This document shows, piece after piece, positions 1 to 8,598 of a stretch of 64,000 nt of DNA; position 1 is the first letter of the stretch; the number at the start of each line of letters is the position of its first letter. The position numbers and the translations under genes were made by a program. Source of the stretch: Streptococcus suis (lineage in GTDB: Bacteria; Bacillota; Bacilli; Lactobacillales; Streptococcaceae); assembly GCA_024583055.1 (NCBI GenBank), contig CP102145.1:1984001-2048000 (forward strand), written 5' to 3'. The notes under the pieces are model-generated. The model saw only the letters and a list, made by a program, of their open reading frames with translations, was not told the origin of the DNA and did no database searches.

Positions 1-489
1 CCTGATTAGTCAGGGTGTAAAAATCGCACATGCAACCTTGGAACAATATCTGAACAGCCTTACAGATAGCCTGCTCTTTTACGCAGTTCCTCGGTTTGAT
101 GTAAAAGGGTGTAGTCTCTTACAGCGTCTAGAAAAATACTACACAGTAGACCTTGGTTTTAGAAACCTATTGCTCCCAGATCATCAGGAAGATATTGGAC
201 ATATGATTGAAAATATTGTATTTTTGGAGCTATGTCGACGTTATAGCAAGGCCTATGTTGGCAATGTCGATAAGTACGAGGTGGATTTCATTGCCGTCAC
301 GGAGCAGGGGCATTGTGCCTACTACCAAGTCAGTGAAACAACTCTTGCGTCTGAAACGCTTGAAAGAGAATTGCGTCCGCTGCAGAAGATTTCAGACAGT
401 ATGTACTGACTATGGATACTATTCAACCCTATGCAAATTATGGCGGTATCGAGAAGATGAGCCTGCTAGACTGGTTAGTGGAGGCTTAA
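1..489 (+). pseudogene. C-terminal remnant of an AAA ATPase with DUF4143 domain (frameshifted)
   Basis: The frame is open from the window edge, so the gene begins upstream; the apparent TTG start at 38 is only an in-frame codon. The product matches the C-terminal DUF4143 half of the streptococcal ATP-binding proteins (a run ending YYQVSE then LERELRPLQKI). After KISDS the frame breaks at about position 400 and hits TGA at 407. The remaining C-terminus (VLTMDTIQ... to DWLVEA) continues in another frame to TAA at 487-489. A short deletion removing the usual YPKY-like segment would explain this. The family pairs an N-terminal P-loop ATPase with a C-terminal nuclease-like domain; its role is poorly known. 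The upstream half cannot be seen. Confidence 0.75.
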
Positions 490-512
490 AAAAGAGTCAC
501 CCCTCTTTTTTT
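488..512. terminator. Bidirectional intrinsic terminator
   Basis: An A-rich arm (AAAAAGAG) and a T-rich arm (CTCTTTTT) form a hairpin whose flanks give a U tract on either strand. It overlaps the stop codons of the convergent DUF4143 remnant and mvaA and can serve both. Confidence 0.7.
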
Positions 513-1770
513 AGTTTCTTCTCATTTCTTCTAACAATTTCTGTGCTGTCTCCAGATTGCTGTGTTTTTTTTGGCGCAGGAGGTGGGCTAGGTGGTCGAC
601 CTCCTTTTCGTGGGCGCCGGCTAGCAGGGCCAGGGATTTGGCATGAAGTTTCATGTGTCCCTGTTGGATACCAGTTGTGACCAAGGCGCGCAGAGCAGCG
701 AAGTTCTGGCTGAGACCGACAGCGGCTATGATAGAAGCTAGTTGCCGCGCCTGTGGATGTCCCAAAATAGCAAAAGCTGCTTGAACCTTAGGATTGAGGC
801 CAATTGAACCACCGACGGTAGCGATAGGCAGGGGCAGTGTGATGGAACCCACCAGCTCCTCGCCTTGGATTGTCCATGTCGAAAGACCGCGATATTGTCC
901 GTCGCGACTGGCATAGGCGTGAGCGCCTGCCTCAACCGCCCGCCAGTCATTTCCCGTCGCAACTACAAGGGCGTCAAGGCCGTTAAAAATCCCCTTATTG
1001 TGGGTGGCAGCCCGATAAGGGTCCACCTGAGCCAGTTTGCTGGCAAGGCTTATTTTTTTTGCCGTTTCTTGAGCAATGGCAGAGCTGATTGCTAGACTTG
1101 AGATGGCTATCCGACATTCTGCGGACACCAGGGACTCCGTTGCATAGTTGGACAGAATCCCCATCAAGGCCTGACCTTGCGATAGAGTTTCCAAATGTTC
1201 TTTTATCCCTTCCAACATATTATTTAACATATTGGCGCCCATGGCCTCTTGGACGTCGACCTGCAAGTAAACAATCAGAAATTCACCCTTTTGCTCGACG
1301 GTAATCCTTCTAGCGCCACCGCCTCGTTTGACAATAGATGGATGTGCGTCGTTGGCTAGTTGGAGCAGTTCTTCTTCCGCCTGACCAATGAGCTGACTAG
1401 CTCTGTTCATGTCAGGAACGTCGTAGAGTGCGACTTGACCGATCATAAGGCGGTTGTGGATAGTGGTGGAAAAACCGCCCGATTTGGCAATCATTTTTCC
1501 ACCTAGCGAGCAAGCGGCAACGACAGAGGGTTCTTCCGTGACCATGGGAATGCTGTAGCTGACACCGTCAACCAGCAATTCAGGTACGACCGAGAAGGGC
1601 AAGGAGAAGGTTCCAAGGTGGTTCTCAGCCATTTTTCCTGCAACGGTTTCTGGGAGATTATCATCTTGCTGGAGAATGGCAATGGTTTTCTCATCTAGCT
1701 CATGAGCTTGAGCTAGCAAGTCAATGCGTTCAAGCCGCGTTTTTTTGTAATATCCTGAGAAATGGGACAT
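511..1770 (-). CDS. mvaA: Hydroxymethylglutaryl-CoA reductase, degradative/class II type
   Basis: The 419-residue product reduces HMG-CoA to mevalonate with NAD(P)H in the cytoplasm, the third step of the mevalonate route to isoprenoids. The class II signature ENHLG is near residue 50. Catalytic Glu lies in TEEPSVVAA (about E80), Lys in THNKG (about K259), Asp in ATGND (about D275) and a His in the C-terminal QQGHMKLH. The nucleotide-binding DVQEAMGAN motif is near 172. Length fits the bacterial family. It is the last gene of the thiolase-mvaS-mvaA operon, 59 nt after mvaS, and that gap holds a hairpin that may tune its expression. The start ATG (complement of 1768-1770) is preceded by GAGGAAAT. 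Confidence 0.95.
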   Translation of the reverse strand: MSHFSGYYKKTRLERIDLLAQAHELDEKTIAILQQDDNLPETVAGKMAENHLGTFSLPFSVVPELLVDGVSYSIPMVTEEPSVVAACSLGGKMIAKSGGFSTTIHNRLMIGQVALYDVPDMNRASQLIGQAEEELLQLANDAHPSIVKRGGGARRITVEQKGEFLIVYLQVDVQEAMGANMLNNMLEGIKEHLETLSQGQALMGILSNYATESLVSAECRIAISSLAISSAIAQETAKKISLASKLAQVDPYRAATHNKGIFNGLDALVVATGNDWRAVEAGAHAYASRDGQYRGLSTWTIQGEELVGSITLPLPIATVGGSIGLNPKVQAAFAILGHPQARQLASIIAAVGLSQNFAALRALVTTGIQQGHMKLHAKSLALLAGAHEKEVDHLAHLLRQKKHSNLETAQKLLEEMRRN

Positions 1771-1783
1771 GATTTCCTCTTTC

Positions 1784-1822
1784 TATATGAGAAAAGCACC
1801 CTGGCTTGGCCAAGGGTGCCAG
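1784..1822 (-). promoter_or_regulatory. Intercistronic hairpin between mvaS and mvaA
   Basis: On the minus strand GCACCCT and AGGGTGC form a stem closed by a smaller GGC/GCC pair, followed by TTTTCTC. It resembles a weak terminator or a processing site placed just before the mvaA ribosome binding site, so it may lower mvaA relative to mvaS. The function is inferred. Confidence 0.5.
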
Positions 1823-1829
1823 TTACTGA

Positions 1830-2987
1830 CTAGTTTTTGATATAGATTCGTCTGTGGTCTTGGATTTTAGCTAGAGCAAATGGACTTTGGTCAGCAGGCA
1901 AGTCAGCAGAAGTGCCTGTTTCGTCCAATTCAATTTCTTCAAAGAAGATTTGTTCGTATTGGTCCATGCTCAAGCGTGTCCGCTGGTTGAGCTTGTCTAG
2001 GCGGTCCATTTCCAAGTGCTCTTGGTAGCCTTCGACTAGACGGCCGCTAAAGATTTCACAGACAGCTCCGCTACCATAGCTATAAAAGAGGACTTGGTCA
2101 TCTGCCTTGAGCGCTCTGCTATTTTCCAAAAGGGAAAGGAGAGAAAGGAAAATCGAGCCAGTATAGATGTTGCCGACCACCTTATTGTAAACGATGGCCT
2201 CTCGGAAGCGGTCAGAGAGGCGGGTCAGGGTTTCCTCATCCTTGGCAATGGCTTGGAGGCCCTTGAGCCCCTGCTTTGAGAATGGGATATGGAGGCACAT
2301 AGCCGCGAAGTCGCTGAGCTGTTGTCCAGTTTTCTCATGGTAGTGGTCGAAGGTAGTAGTCAAGCAATCAGTGTATTGTTCGGTTGAAAATTTGCCATCA
2401 ACACGCGGATATTTGTCATAGTTGGGACGCCAGAAGTCGTAGATGTCGCGGGTTTGGCAGACATTGTCATTGTTGAGGACCATGATGCGTGGGTCAGCAG
2501 TGACCAGCATGGCAACAGCACCCGCACCTTGAGTTGGTTCACCGCCTGATGCGATACCGTATTTGGCAATATCGCTGGCGATGACCAGAACTTTGGAGTC
2601 AGGGAATTGGTTGATGTGGCTTTTGGCTAGGCTGAGTCCAGCAGTTGCACCGTAGCAGGCCTCTTTCATTTCGATAGACCGTGCAAAGGGTTGAATACCT
2701 AGGAGTCCATGAATAGCCACGGCTGCAGCCTTACTCTGGTCAACACTTGATTCGGTACCAACGATAACCATGTCAATAGTTGCTTTATCTTCTTCGGTCA
2801 AGATGCTAGCCGCAGCCTGTGCCCCCAAGGTCACGATGTCTTGAGTCACAGGAGCCACAGCCATTTCAGACTGGAGCAATCCGATTTTAAATTTATTAGG
2901 ATCAACAGAGCGGGCTTGGGCTAAGTCAGCCAAATCTAATACAAAATCAGGTGCCGCAAAACCGATTTTATCAATACCAATATTCAT
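1830..2987 (-). CDS. mvaS: Hydroxymethylglutaryl-CoA synthase
   Basis: The 385-residue enzyme condenses acetyl-CoA with acetoacetyl-CoA to HMG-CoA. The nucleophilic cysteine lies in EMKEACYGATAGL (about C111), the general-base Glu in VGTESSVD (about E79) and the His in CLHIPFSK (about 233). The thiolase-fold ends and length fit Gram-positive MvaS. It starts 25 nt after the thiolase stop and is followed by mvaA, so the operon supplies all three upper mevalonate steps. The lower-pathway kinases are not in this window. Start ATG is preceded by AAAGGAATTTTT on the minus strand. Confidence 0.95.
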   Translation of the reverse strand: MNIGIDKIGFAAPDFVLDLADLAQARSVDPNKFKIGLLQSEMAVAPVTQDIVTLGAQAAASILTEEDKATIDMVIVGTESSVDQSKAAAVAIHGLLGIQPFARSIEMKEACYGATAGLSLAKSHINQFPDSKVLVIASDIAKYGIASGGEPTQGAGAVAMLVTADPRIMVLNNDNVCQTRDIYDFWRPNYDKYPRVDGKFSTEQYTDCLTTTFDHYHEKTGQQLSDFAAMCLHIPFSKQGLKGLQAIAKDEETLTRLSDRFREAIVYNKVVGNIYTGSIFLSLLSLLENSRALKADDQVLFYSYGSGAVCEIFSGRLVEGYQEHLEMDRLDKLNQRTRLSMDQYEQIFFEEIELDETGTSADLPADQSPFALAKIQDHRRIYIKN

Positions 2988-3012
2988 AAAAATTCCTTTG
3001 TTTACAAGTGAT

Positions 3013-4197
3013 TTATCTTGTGGTCGCCTTGGAAATGATGAGGGAAATTCCCTGACCGCCTCCGATACAGAGTGAGCAGAGGCCTAGTTTTCCATTGCGT
3101 TTTTCTAGTTCGTGGATCAGCGTCACCAGGATGCGGCTACCGCTGGCACCGATAGGGTGTCCGAGTGCGATTGCACCTCCGTTGACGTTGACCTTATCTG
3201 CTGGGATGCCCAATTCCTTGACAACAGGAATGGACTGGGCAGCGAAGGCCTCATTGATTTCAAACAAATCAATGTCGTCCACTGTTTTTCCGAGTTTTTG
3301 TAGAGCTTTCTGGCTAGCTGGAATTGGTCCCAAGCCCATGTAGGCTGGGTCCAATCCGCTAGTCGCATAGGCCTCGATGAAGGCTAGAGGCTGGACATTC
3401 AACTCCTTAGCCTTCTCTTCTGACATGAGAACGAGAACTGCACAGCCGTCATTGATACCTGAGGCATTGGCTGCAGTCACCGTACCATCTTTTTTGAAAG
3501 AAGGGCGGAGTGTTGCTAATTTATCAAGTGGGGTCAATCGTGGGTATTCATCTGTGTCAAATATGACTTCTCCCTTGCGGGTTTGTAGGCTAATTGGGAC
3601 AATTTCATCTACGAATGTGCCTTGGGCAATAGCCTGAGCAGCTTTTTCTTGGCTGGCAAAGGCGAAGGCGTCCTGTTCTTCACGAGTGACCTGATACCGC
3701 TCTGCAACATTTTCAGCGGTAATGCCCATGTGGTAGCCCTCAAAAGCATCCGTCAGACCGTCAGTCAGCATAGAATCTTCTAATTCCAAGTGTCCGAATT
3801 TAGCACCGAATCGGCTGTGCTTTGACAGGTAGGGGGCTTGGCTCATGATTTCAATACCACCTGCAACGACGACGTCATTGTCGCCCAGCATGATAGACTG
3901 GGCTGCGAGCAAGACGGATTTGAGACCGGAACCGCAGACCTTATTAACCGAATAAGCAGAAGTTTCTTGCGGAAGTCCTGCTTTGACAGCAACTTGGCGG
4001 GCAATATTTTGCCCCTGACCAGCAGAAAGGACATTGCCAAAGATGACCTCGTCAATGCTCTCCGCTGGGATATTCTTTTTCTCTAGCGCCTGCTTGAGAA
4101 CCTGGGATCCCAAGTCGGCGATTTCTATATCTTTTAGACTACCTCCGAAACTGCCAATGGCAGAGCGGTAGGCAGACACGATAGCTACTTTATTCAT
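3013..4197 (-). CDS. Acetyl-CoA C-acetyltransferase (thiolase)
   Basis: The 394-residue biosynthetic thiolase makes acetoacetyl-CoA from two acetyl-CoA and so feeds MvaS. The acyl-accepting Cys is in NKVCGSG (about C88), the His in [14 protein letters not shown] and the second Cys in [10 protein letters not shown] near the C-terminus. I chose the start [10 protein letters not shown] at 4197 because it has GGAG five bases upstream and matches the usual N-terminus; an in-frame ATG at 4254 would add 19 unrelated residues and has no well-placed ribosome site. First gene of the mevalonate operon, transcribed divergently from gpmA with an extended -10 at 4303-4308. Names used for this family include atoB, thl and phaA. 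Confidence 0.93.
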   Translation of the reverse strand: MNKVAIVSAYRSAIGSFGGSLKDIEIADLGSQVLKQALEKKNIPAESIDEVIFGNVLSAGQGQNIARQVAVKAGLPQETSAYSVNKVCGSGLKSVLLAAQSIMLGDNDVVVAGGIEIMSQAPYLSKHSRFGAKFGHLELEDSMLTDGLTDAFEGYHMGITAENVAERYQVTREEQDAFAFASQEKAAQAIAQGTFVDEIVPISLQTRKGEVIFDTDEYPRLTPLDKLATLRPSFKKDGTVTAANASGINDGCAVLVLMSEEKAKELNVQPLAFIEAYATSGLDPAYMGLGPIPASQKALQKLGKTVDDIDLFEINEAFAAQSIPVVKELGIPADKVNVNGGAIALGHPIGASGSRILVTLIHELEKRNGKLGLCSLCIGGGQGISLIISKATTR

Positions 4198-4302
4198 GAG
4201 TACTCCGTGTTCATTATTATTGTTCAGTTCGCAAAGGATAAAAAAGTCCGGCATTTCTAGAGTGCGGAATCTCCTCTTGGATCTGTCGTGTTCAGCCTAA
4301 CT

Positions 4303-4308
4303 ATTATA
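4303..4308 (-). promoter_or_regulatory. -10 box of the mevalonate operon
   Basis: Minus-strand TGA-TATAAT is an extended -10. It leaves a leader of about 100 nt before the thiolase start. No convincing -35 is seen. Confidence 0.55.
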
Positions 4309-4426
4309 TCATGTTTTTGGCATAATGGATAAGAAGAAGGATAGGTCTGAGGGCTGAATTTTCAAGAAAAAATAATGAAAGCGTAAACAGCTTGTGGAAA
4401 AACTAGCATTTTTTACGCAATTCGTG

Positions 4427-4432
4427 TAAAAT
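4427..4432 (+). promoter_or_regulatory. Probable -10 box of gpmA
   Basis: TAAAAT preceded by TG, about 48 nt before the gpmA start; no good -35. The gpmA ribosome site AAAAGGAG follows. Confidence 0.4.
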
Positions 4433-4480
4433 AGAGAAGTATAAGAGGGAAACCTCAAAATAAAAAGGAGAATCCATATA

Positions 4481-5173
4481 ATGGTAAAATTGGTTTTTGC
4501 TCGCCATGGTGAGTCTGAATGGAACAAAGCTAACCTTTTCACTGGTTGGGCTGATGTTGATTTGTCTGACAAAGGTACACAACAAGCAATCGACGCTGGT
4601 AAATTGATCAAAGAAGCTGGTATCGAGTTTGACTTGGCCTTCACTTCAGTATTGAAACGTGCAATCAAGACAACAAACTTGGCTCTTGAAGCTGCAGATC
4701 AATTGTGGGTACCAGTTGAAAAATCATGGCGTTTGAACGAGCGTCACTACGGTGGTTTAACAGGTAAAAACAAGGCTGAAGCTGCTGCTGAATATGGTGA
4801 TGAGCAAGTACACATCTGGCGTCGTTCATACGATGTATTGCCACCAGAAATGGCAAAAGACGATGAGCATTCAGCACACACTGACCGTCGTTATGCTCAC
4901 CTTGATGGCTCAGTTATCCCAGATGCTGAAAACTTAAAAGTAACGCTTGAGCGCGCTCTTCCATTCTGGGAAGACAAGATTGCTCCAGCCTTGAAAGATG
5001 GCAAAAATGTCTTCGTAGGTGCACACGGTAACTCTATCCGTGCCCTTGTAAAACACATCAAGCAACTGTCTGACGATGAAATCATGGATGTGGAAATCCC
5101 TAACTTCCCACCACTTGTGTTCGAATTGGACGAAAACCTCAACATCGTGAAAGAGTACTACTTGGAAACGTAA
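4481..5173 (+). CDS. gpmA: 2,3-bisphosphoglycerate-dependent phosphoglycerate mutase
   Basis: The 230-residue glycolytic enzyme interconverts 3- and 2-phosphoglycerate. The phosphohistidine motif ARHGESEWN (His at about 9) and the second catalytic His in [11 protein letters not shown] (about 181) are intact, as is [10 protein letters not shown], typical of the cofactor-dependent family. Length is as expected. Codon use (runs of GCT, GGT and GAA) is that of a highly expressed gene. It is monocistronic: own promoter region, strong AAAAGGAG ribosome site and a UUCG-loop terminator after the stop. Confidence 0.97.
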   Translation: MVKLVFARHGESEWNKANLFTGWADVDLSDKGTQQAIDAGKLIKEAGIEFDLAFTSVLKRAIKTTNLALEAADQLWVPVEKSWRLNERHYGGLTGKNKAEAAAEYGDEQVHIWRRSYDVLPPEMAKDDEHSAHTDRRYAHLDGSVIPDAENLKVTLERALPFWEDKIAPALKDGKNVFVGAHGNSIRALVKHIKQLSDDEIMDVEIPNFPPLVFELDENLNIVKEYYLET

Positions 5174-5181
5174 TTGGATGG

Positions 5182-5210
5182 ACACCTGGACTTCGGTCTA
5201 GGTGTTTTTT
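5182..5210 (+). terminator. gpmA terminator
   Basis: ACACCTGGAC, a TTCG tetraloop and GTCTAGGTGT form a 10-bp stem with one wobble, then six T. Confidence 0.9.
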
Positions 5211-5340
5211 GATGCTCGGATAGAATTATCACAACTTATAACTATGTTTGTATGACAACTGAATTCGTATATCAATAAATTATCAAGTGGATATATCCAC
5301 AAAATGCTTGTGATTAAAATCATTCAATGAAAGACTCTTT

Positions 5341-5355
5341 TTGTAAGCGTTCCAA
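5341..5355 (+). promoter_or_regulatory. Catabolite response element (cre)-like site
   Basis: TTGTAAGCGTTCCAA matches 14 of 15 positions of the CcpA consensus WTGNAANCGNWNNCW. It lies about 95 nt before the start of the broken surface-protein gene, so that gene was probably under carbon catabolite control before it decayed. Confidence 0.5.
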
Positions 5356-5437
5356 TATGGATGATGTAGGTTTAGGAGGATGCATCAAAAGTGAACACAA
5401 TATAATTAATATAATAAAAAAGAGAGGTCTATGTTAA

Positions 5438-6361
5438 ATGAGTAAATTTCAAAGCAACTATTTGATAAGCGGCAACGTTTTTCTATTCGACGTTTTACTG
5501 TCGGTATGGCTTCGGTTGCGATTGGTCGGACAGAAAATGCTCACTTTGATGTGCACAGTCTTTTGCCAACTACAAGTTATCGATTCCGTGTGACAGCCCG
5601 TAATCCACTAGGTTCTTCAGAAGCATCTGAGGTTCTCGAAACCGATACAATTGCTAAAGAGCCAAGCTTGAAAGTAGCAATTGTCAATGCAACTGCAAGC
5701 ACGGCAGAACAAGCAAATGAACCATTAACCAATCTTTACGATGATGATGATAATACACTTTACCATAGTGATTGGAACAATAATCGTGCTGTTCCGTCAA
5801 GTCTAGTTATTGATTTGGGAGAAAGTACAGCTGTCGATCACCTAATTTATCGTCCTCGCGATAACGCTGGTAATGGAAATATTACTGGATTGAGCCTTGA
5901 AATTAGTCAAGATGGTGAGACATGGCAAGCAGTCGGTGAACCAACAACCTGGCTTCGTAATGCGAACGAAAAAGCTGCTCTTCTACCAGAGGGGACCGTT
6001 ACTCGCTACATCAAGATTAACTGGCTATCAAGTGTGGGTGGCTATGTATCTGGTAATGAGTTGACTGTCATGGCGCCAGCAGCAGTCGTTGAAGAAGAAT
6101 TGGTGACGGAAAAAGGGAACCAGCTTATCACTATCTGCCAGCTTTGAGTTCAAAGTACCAGCTGCACCTGTCACTACTTCAACAGTAGCTAGTCCAGAAC
6201 CGGCTTCAACTTCTGAACTCTCAATTCCAACTGAGTCAGTAAGTCCAGCTTCAGCAACTCAATCAGAATCTGCTAGCTTGCCAAATACCGGAGATAGTCA
6301 ATCAGTCCTTGCTCTTATTGGTCTTACAGGATTTGCAGCTCGCAAAAGAAATCATAGTTGA
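5438..6361 (+). pseudogene. Decayed LPXTG cell-wall surface protein (YSIRK signal, FN3, F5/8-type C domain)
   Basis: The ATG at 5438 follows AGAGAGG and begins MSKFQSN. A one-base frameshift near 5460 then moves to the frame FDKRQRFSIRRFTVG, a YSIRK/GS signal peptide. The signal joins directly, after AIG, to the second half of a fibronectin III domain (YRFRVTARNPLGSSEASEVL), so a large central part has been deleted. A discoidin (F5/8 C, CBM32-like) domain follows at about 5690-6080. A second frameshift near 6125 separates it from a Pro/Ser/Thr-rich wall spanner and LPNTGDSQ with hydrophobic tail and basic end (6278-6361). The domain set recalls large streptococcal glycoside hydrolases such as EndoD-like endoglycosidases, but the catalytic domain is gone, so identity is a guess. 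Confidence 0.8.
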
Positions 6362-6519
6362 TAGGGAGTGTTCATGACCATTGGTCTCAGGGGCAATAGG
6401 AATTGAGCATCAACTATATAAGGTGGACCGTCCTTGTGATGGTCCACTTTTCATATCAGATATCAGATTTTTCATGTATTTTATGATAGAATTTAAGTAT
6501 CAAATAAAAGGAGTCTAAC

Positions 6520-6903
6520 ATGGCAAGTAAAAAAATGTTGCACGCTTGTTTGCGTGTTGAAAACTTAGAAGCTTCTCAAAAGTTCTACGAAGAAGCCTTT
6601 GGATTTAAAGAAACCCGTCGTAAGGATTATCCGGACCACAAGTTTACCTTGGTGTATTTGGCACTTCCAGGTGATGAGTTTGAGATTGAATTGACTTATA
6701 ATTACGATCATGGTCCTTATGTGGTTGGGGATGGTTTTTCACACCTGGCTCTCTCTTCCGATGATTTGGAAGGGGACAATGCTAAGCACAAGGCGCTTGG
6801 CTATCCAACGACAGACCTCAGTGGACTACCAGGCAATCCAGGACGATACTATTTTGTAACGGATCCAGATGGCTACCGTGTGGAAGTTATTCGCGCAGAC
6901 TAA
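6520..6903 (+). CDS. gloA: Lactoylglutathione lyase-like glyoxalase I
   Basis: The 127-residue VOC-fold protein matches glyoxalase I: it starts KMLHACLRVENLEAS with the first metal-ligand His near residue 8, FEIELTYN supplies a Glu, FSHLALSS the second His and YRVEVIRAD the last Glu. The family isomerises the hemithioacetal of methylglyoxal and a thiol. Small single-domain length is normal. It is monocistronic, with AAAAGGAG before the ATG and a terminator directly after the stop. Which thiol is used in this organism cannot be told from sequence. Confidence 0.85.
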   Translation: MASKKMLHACLRVENLEASQKFYEEAFGFKETRRKDYPDHKFTLVYLALPGDEFEIELTYNYDHGPYVVGDGFSHLALSSDDLEGDNAKHKALGYPTTDLSGLPGNPGRYYFVTDPDGYRVEVIRAD

Positions 6904-6909
6904 GAGATG

Positions 6910-6940
6910 AAAAGGAGTCGAAAAAGTTCGGCTCTTTTTT
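6910..6940 (+). terminator. Terminator after the glyoxalase gene
   Basis: AAAAGGAGTCGAA pairs with TTCGGCTCTTTT (one bulged G), followed by a T run. Confidence 0.75.
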
Positions 6941-7035
6941 ATTTTATGTAACTGTTTTCAGAAACCGAATATTGATTGAAAAAAAGTCGTTTTTATACTA
7001 TGATAGTTATATATCTATGAAAGAGATTTACTTGT

Positions 7036-8433
7036 ATGAGAAAACAAAATGTTGCGCTGTTGGTTGTCAATAGCATTCTTTTTTTAGTGTGCCTTGGCAT
7101 GTTGGTCTTTGCTTATGGAAAATACCAGGAACAGGCCTTGAGAGATGACGTCAAACAGCTAAAATTAAACTATTCCAAGGAAAGCAATGTCTATCGTCAG
7201 GCTGGGAAAATCGGTTCAGAATTTGTTCAAGTTGCCATTCCAGAAGATGAAGCTGGGAATCCGATTTCGGTGATTCAGAAGGAGGTCCTAGCACTGGTGA
7301 AAAAGCAATTCGGCCAGGAAGGGCCTCAATCTAGAACGACAGGACTGCATTTTTTCAGTGTGGATAAGGAAAACTCTGAGTACAAAGACATCATAGCTTA
7401 TCGGATTCGAACAAGGCCTTACAAGGTACGGGGAACCAAGTTGGTTTCTCAGAAAAAACAGGATGTGGAGCAGATTTTACTGACAGCGGAGCAAGAGGTC
7501 TTTAGTTTGAAACATTTGGTTGAGGACCAGGGAGTTTTTCGTGCCATTGTCTCATCTCATCTGCAGAGAGAATTGGCTAGTCAAGGCATGGAGCAGGCAG
7601 AAATCGACCAGCTTCTCCAGAAATTTGGCCAGGAAGAAGTGGAAAATCTATCCTTCAGCTACCGAGAGAGTCAGTTTCTGTTAAACCTGCCAGAAGGCTA
7701 TCAAGTGGAGACCCTAGCCATTTCCATCTCAGAGCTCTATGATTGCTTGTCCGGCCATCATTTGACAGTCACAGATCAGGAAAACTACGACAAGTACCAA
7801 AAGGAAAAAGAAGAATTGGCCAATCAAAAACGGATTGCTCTGACCTTTGACGATGGTCCCAACCGCCAGACGACACCAAAGATTTTGGATATTTTGAAGA
7901 AATACAATGTTAAGGCAACATTCTTTATTTTAGGGAAAAATATTGCTGGCAATGAGGATATTATCCAGCGAATGGTGGCCGAAGGTCATGAAATTGGTAA
8001 CCATACCTGGAACCATCCGAAGTTAACGGGCATCAGTCCAGAGGCTGTTCAGTCAGAAGTTGGTGACACCCAGGCTGCTCTGGAAAAGATTCTGGGCTAC
8101 AAGCCCAAGCTCATGCGGCCGCCGTACGGAGCAGTCAATCAAGCGACCATGAATGTCATTAATATGCCCATTATCTATTGGTCAGTGGATTCCAATGACT
8201 GGTCCAGCCGGAATCCTGCGGTCATTCTGGAAACCATTAAGGCCAATACGATTCCTGGATCTATCGTTTTGCTCCACGATATCCATCCTACCAGTGTAGA
8301 AAGTGTCGAACCAACGCTCCAGTATTTTGCGAGCCAAGGCTTCAAGTTGGTGACTTCTAGTGAATTACTGGGGCAAGAACTAAATCCTCAATTGATTTAT
8401 TACAATCAATTTGATGCCGGACCCGGCGCTTAA
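7036..8433 (+). CDS. pgdA: Peptidoglycan N-acetylglucosamine deacetylase
   Basis: The 465-residue protein removes acetyl groups from GlcNAc in peptidoglycan, which gives lysozyme resistance in streptococci. A single N-terminal membrane helix (about residues 6-28) anchors it facing outward. A middle region with no clear catalytic motif follows. The C-terminal NodB domain has TFDDGP (about 268-273), HEIGNHTWNH with the metal His residues (about 318), RPPYG (about 359), the DSNDW motif and LLHD (about 412), so all NodB motifs are intact. It is monocistronic with a terminator after the stop. No Shine-Dalgarno is obvious; only AAAGAGAT lies about 10 nt before the ATG. PgdA is a known virulence factor of S. 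suis. Confidence 0.92.
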   Translation: MRKQNVALLVVNSILFLVCLGMLVFAYGKYQEQALRDDVKQLKLNYSKESNVYRQAGKIGSEFVQVAIPEDEAGNPISVIQKEVLALVKKQFGQEGPQSRTTGLHFFSVDKENSEYKDIIAYRIRTRPYKVRGTKLVSQKKQDVEQILLTAEQEVFSLKHLVEDQGVFRAIVSSHLQRELASQGMEQAEIDQLLQKFGQEEVENLSFSYRESQFLLNLPEGYQVETLAISISELYDCLSGHHLTVTDQENYDKYQKEKEELANQKRIALTFDDGPNRQTTPKILDILKKYNVKATFFILGKNIAGNEDIIQRMVAEGHEIGNHTWNHPKLTGISPEAVQSEVGDTQAALEKILGYKPKLMRPPYGAVNQATMNVINMPIIYWSVDSNDWSSRNPAVILETIKANTIPGSIVLLHDIHPTSVESVEPTLQYFASQGFKLVTSSELLGQELNPQLIYYNQFDAGPGA

Positions 8434-8447
8434 ATAAGATCATATCT

Positions 8448-8478
8448 AACCTATGTTCACCATGAGCATAGGTTTTTC
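8448..8478 (+). terminator. pgdA terminator
   Basis: AACCTATG pairs with CATAGGTT across an 11-nt loop, followed by a T run. Confidence 0.8.
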
Positions 8479-8528
8479 TTTGCCCAGAACCCAAGGATTT
8501 TCCGTAGGGAAAAGGAAAAGTTTGGTCT

Positions 8529-8567
8529 TAGAAACCGTTTACAAATCCAGTATATTAAGAGTATACT
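8529..8567 (+). promoter_or_regulatory. Promoter with overlapping cre site for the beta-glucoside operon
   Basis: TTTACA (8538-8543) and TATACT (8562-8567) are spaced by 18 nt. The cre-like TAGAAACCGTTTACA (8529-8543) matches 14 of 15 positions of the CcpA consensus and covers the -35, so CcpA binding would block RNA polymerase when glucose is plentiful. Confidence 0.75.
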
Positions 8568-8598
8568 TTTAGTAAGAGTAAAATGGAGGATAATGCCT

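Noticed and set aside
207..680. 157-residue plus-strand frame
   Set aside because: It crosses the frameshift of the DUF4143 remnant, the terminator and the antisense of mvaA; composition is not coding.
4309..4668. 119-residue minus-strand frame opposite gpmA
   Set aside because: It is the antisense of the strongly coding gpmA and its promoter; no ribosome site and no family resemblance.
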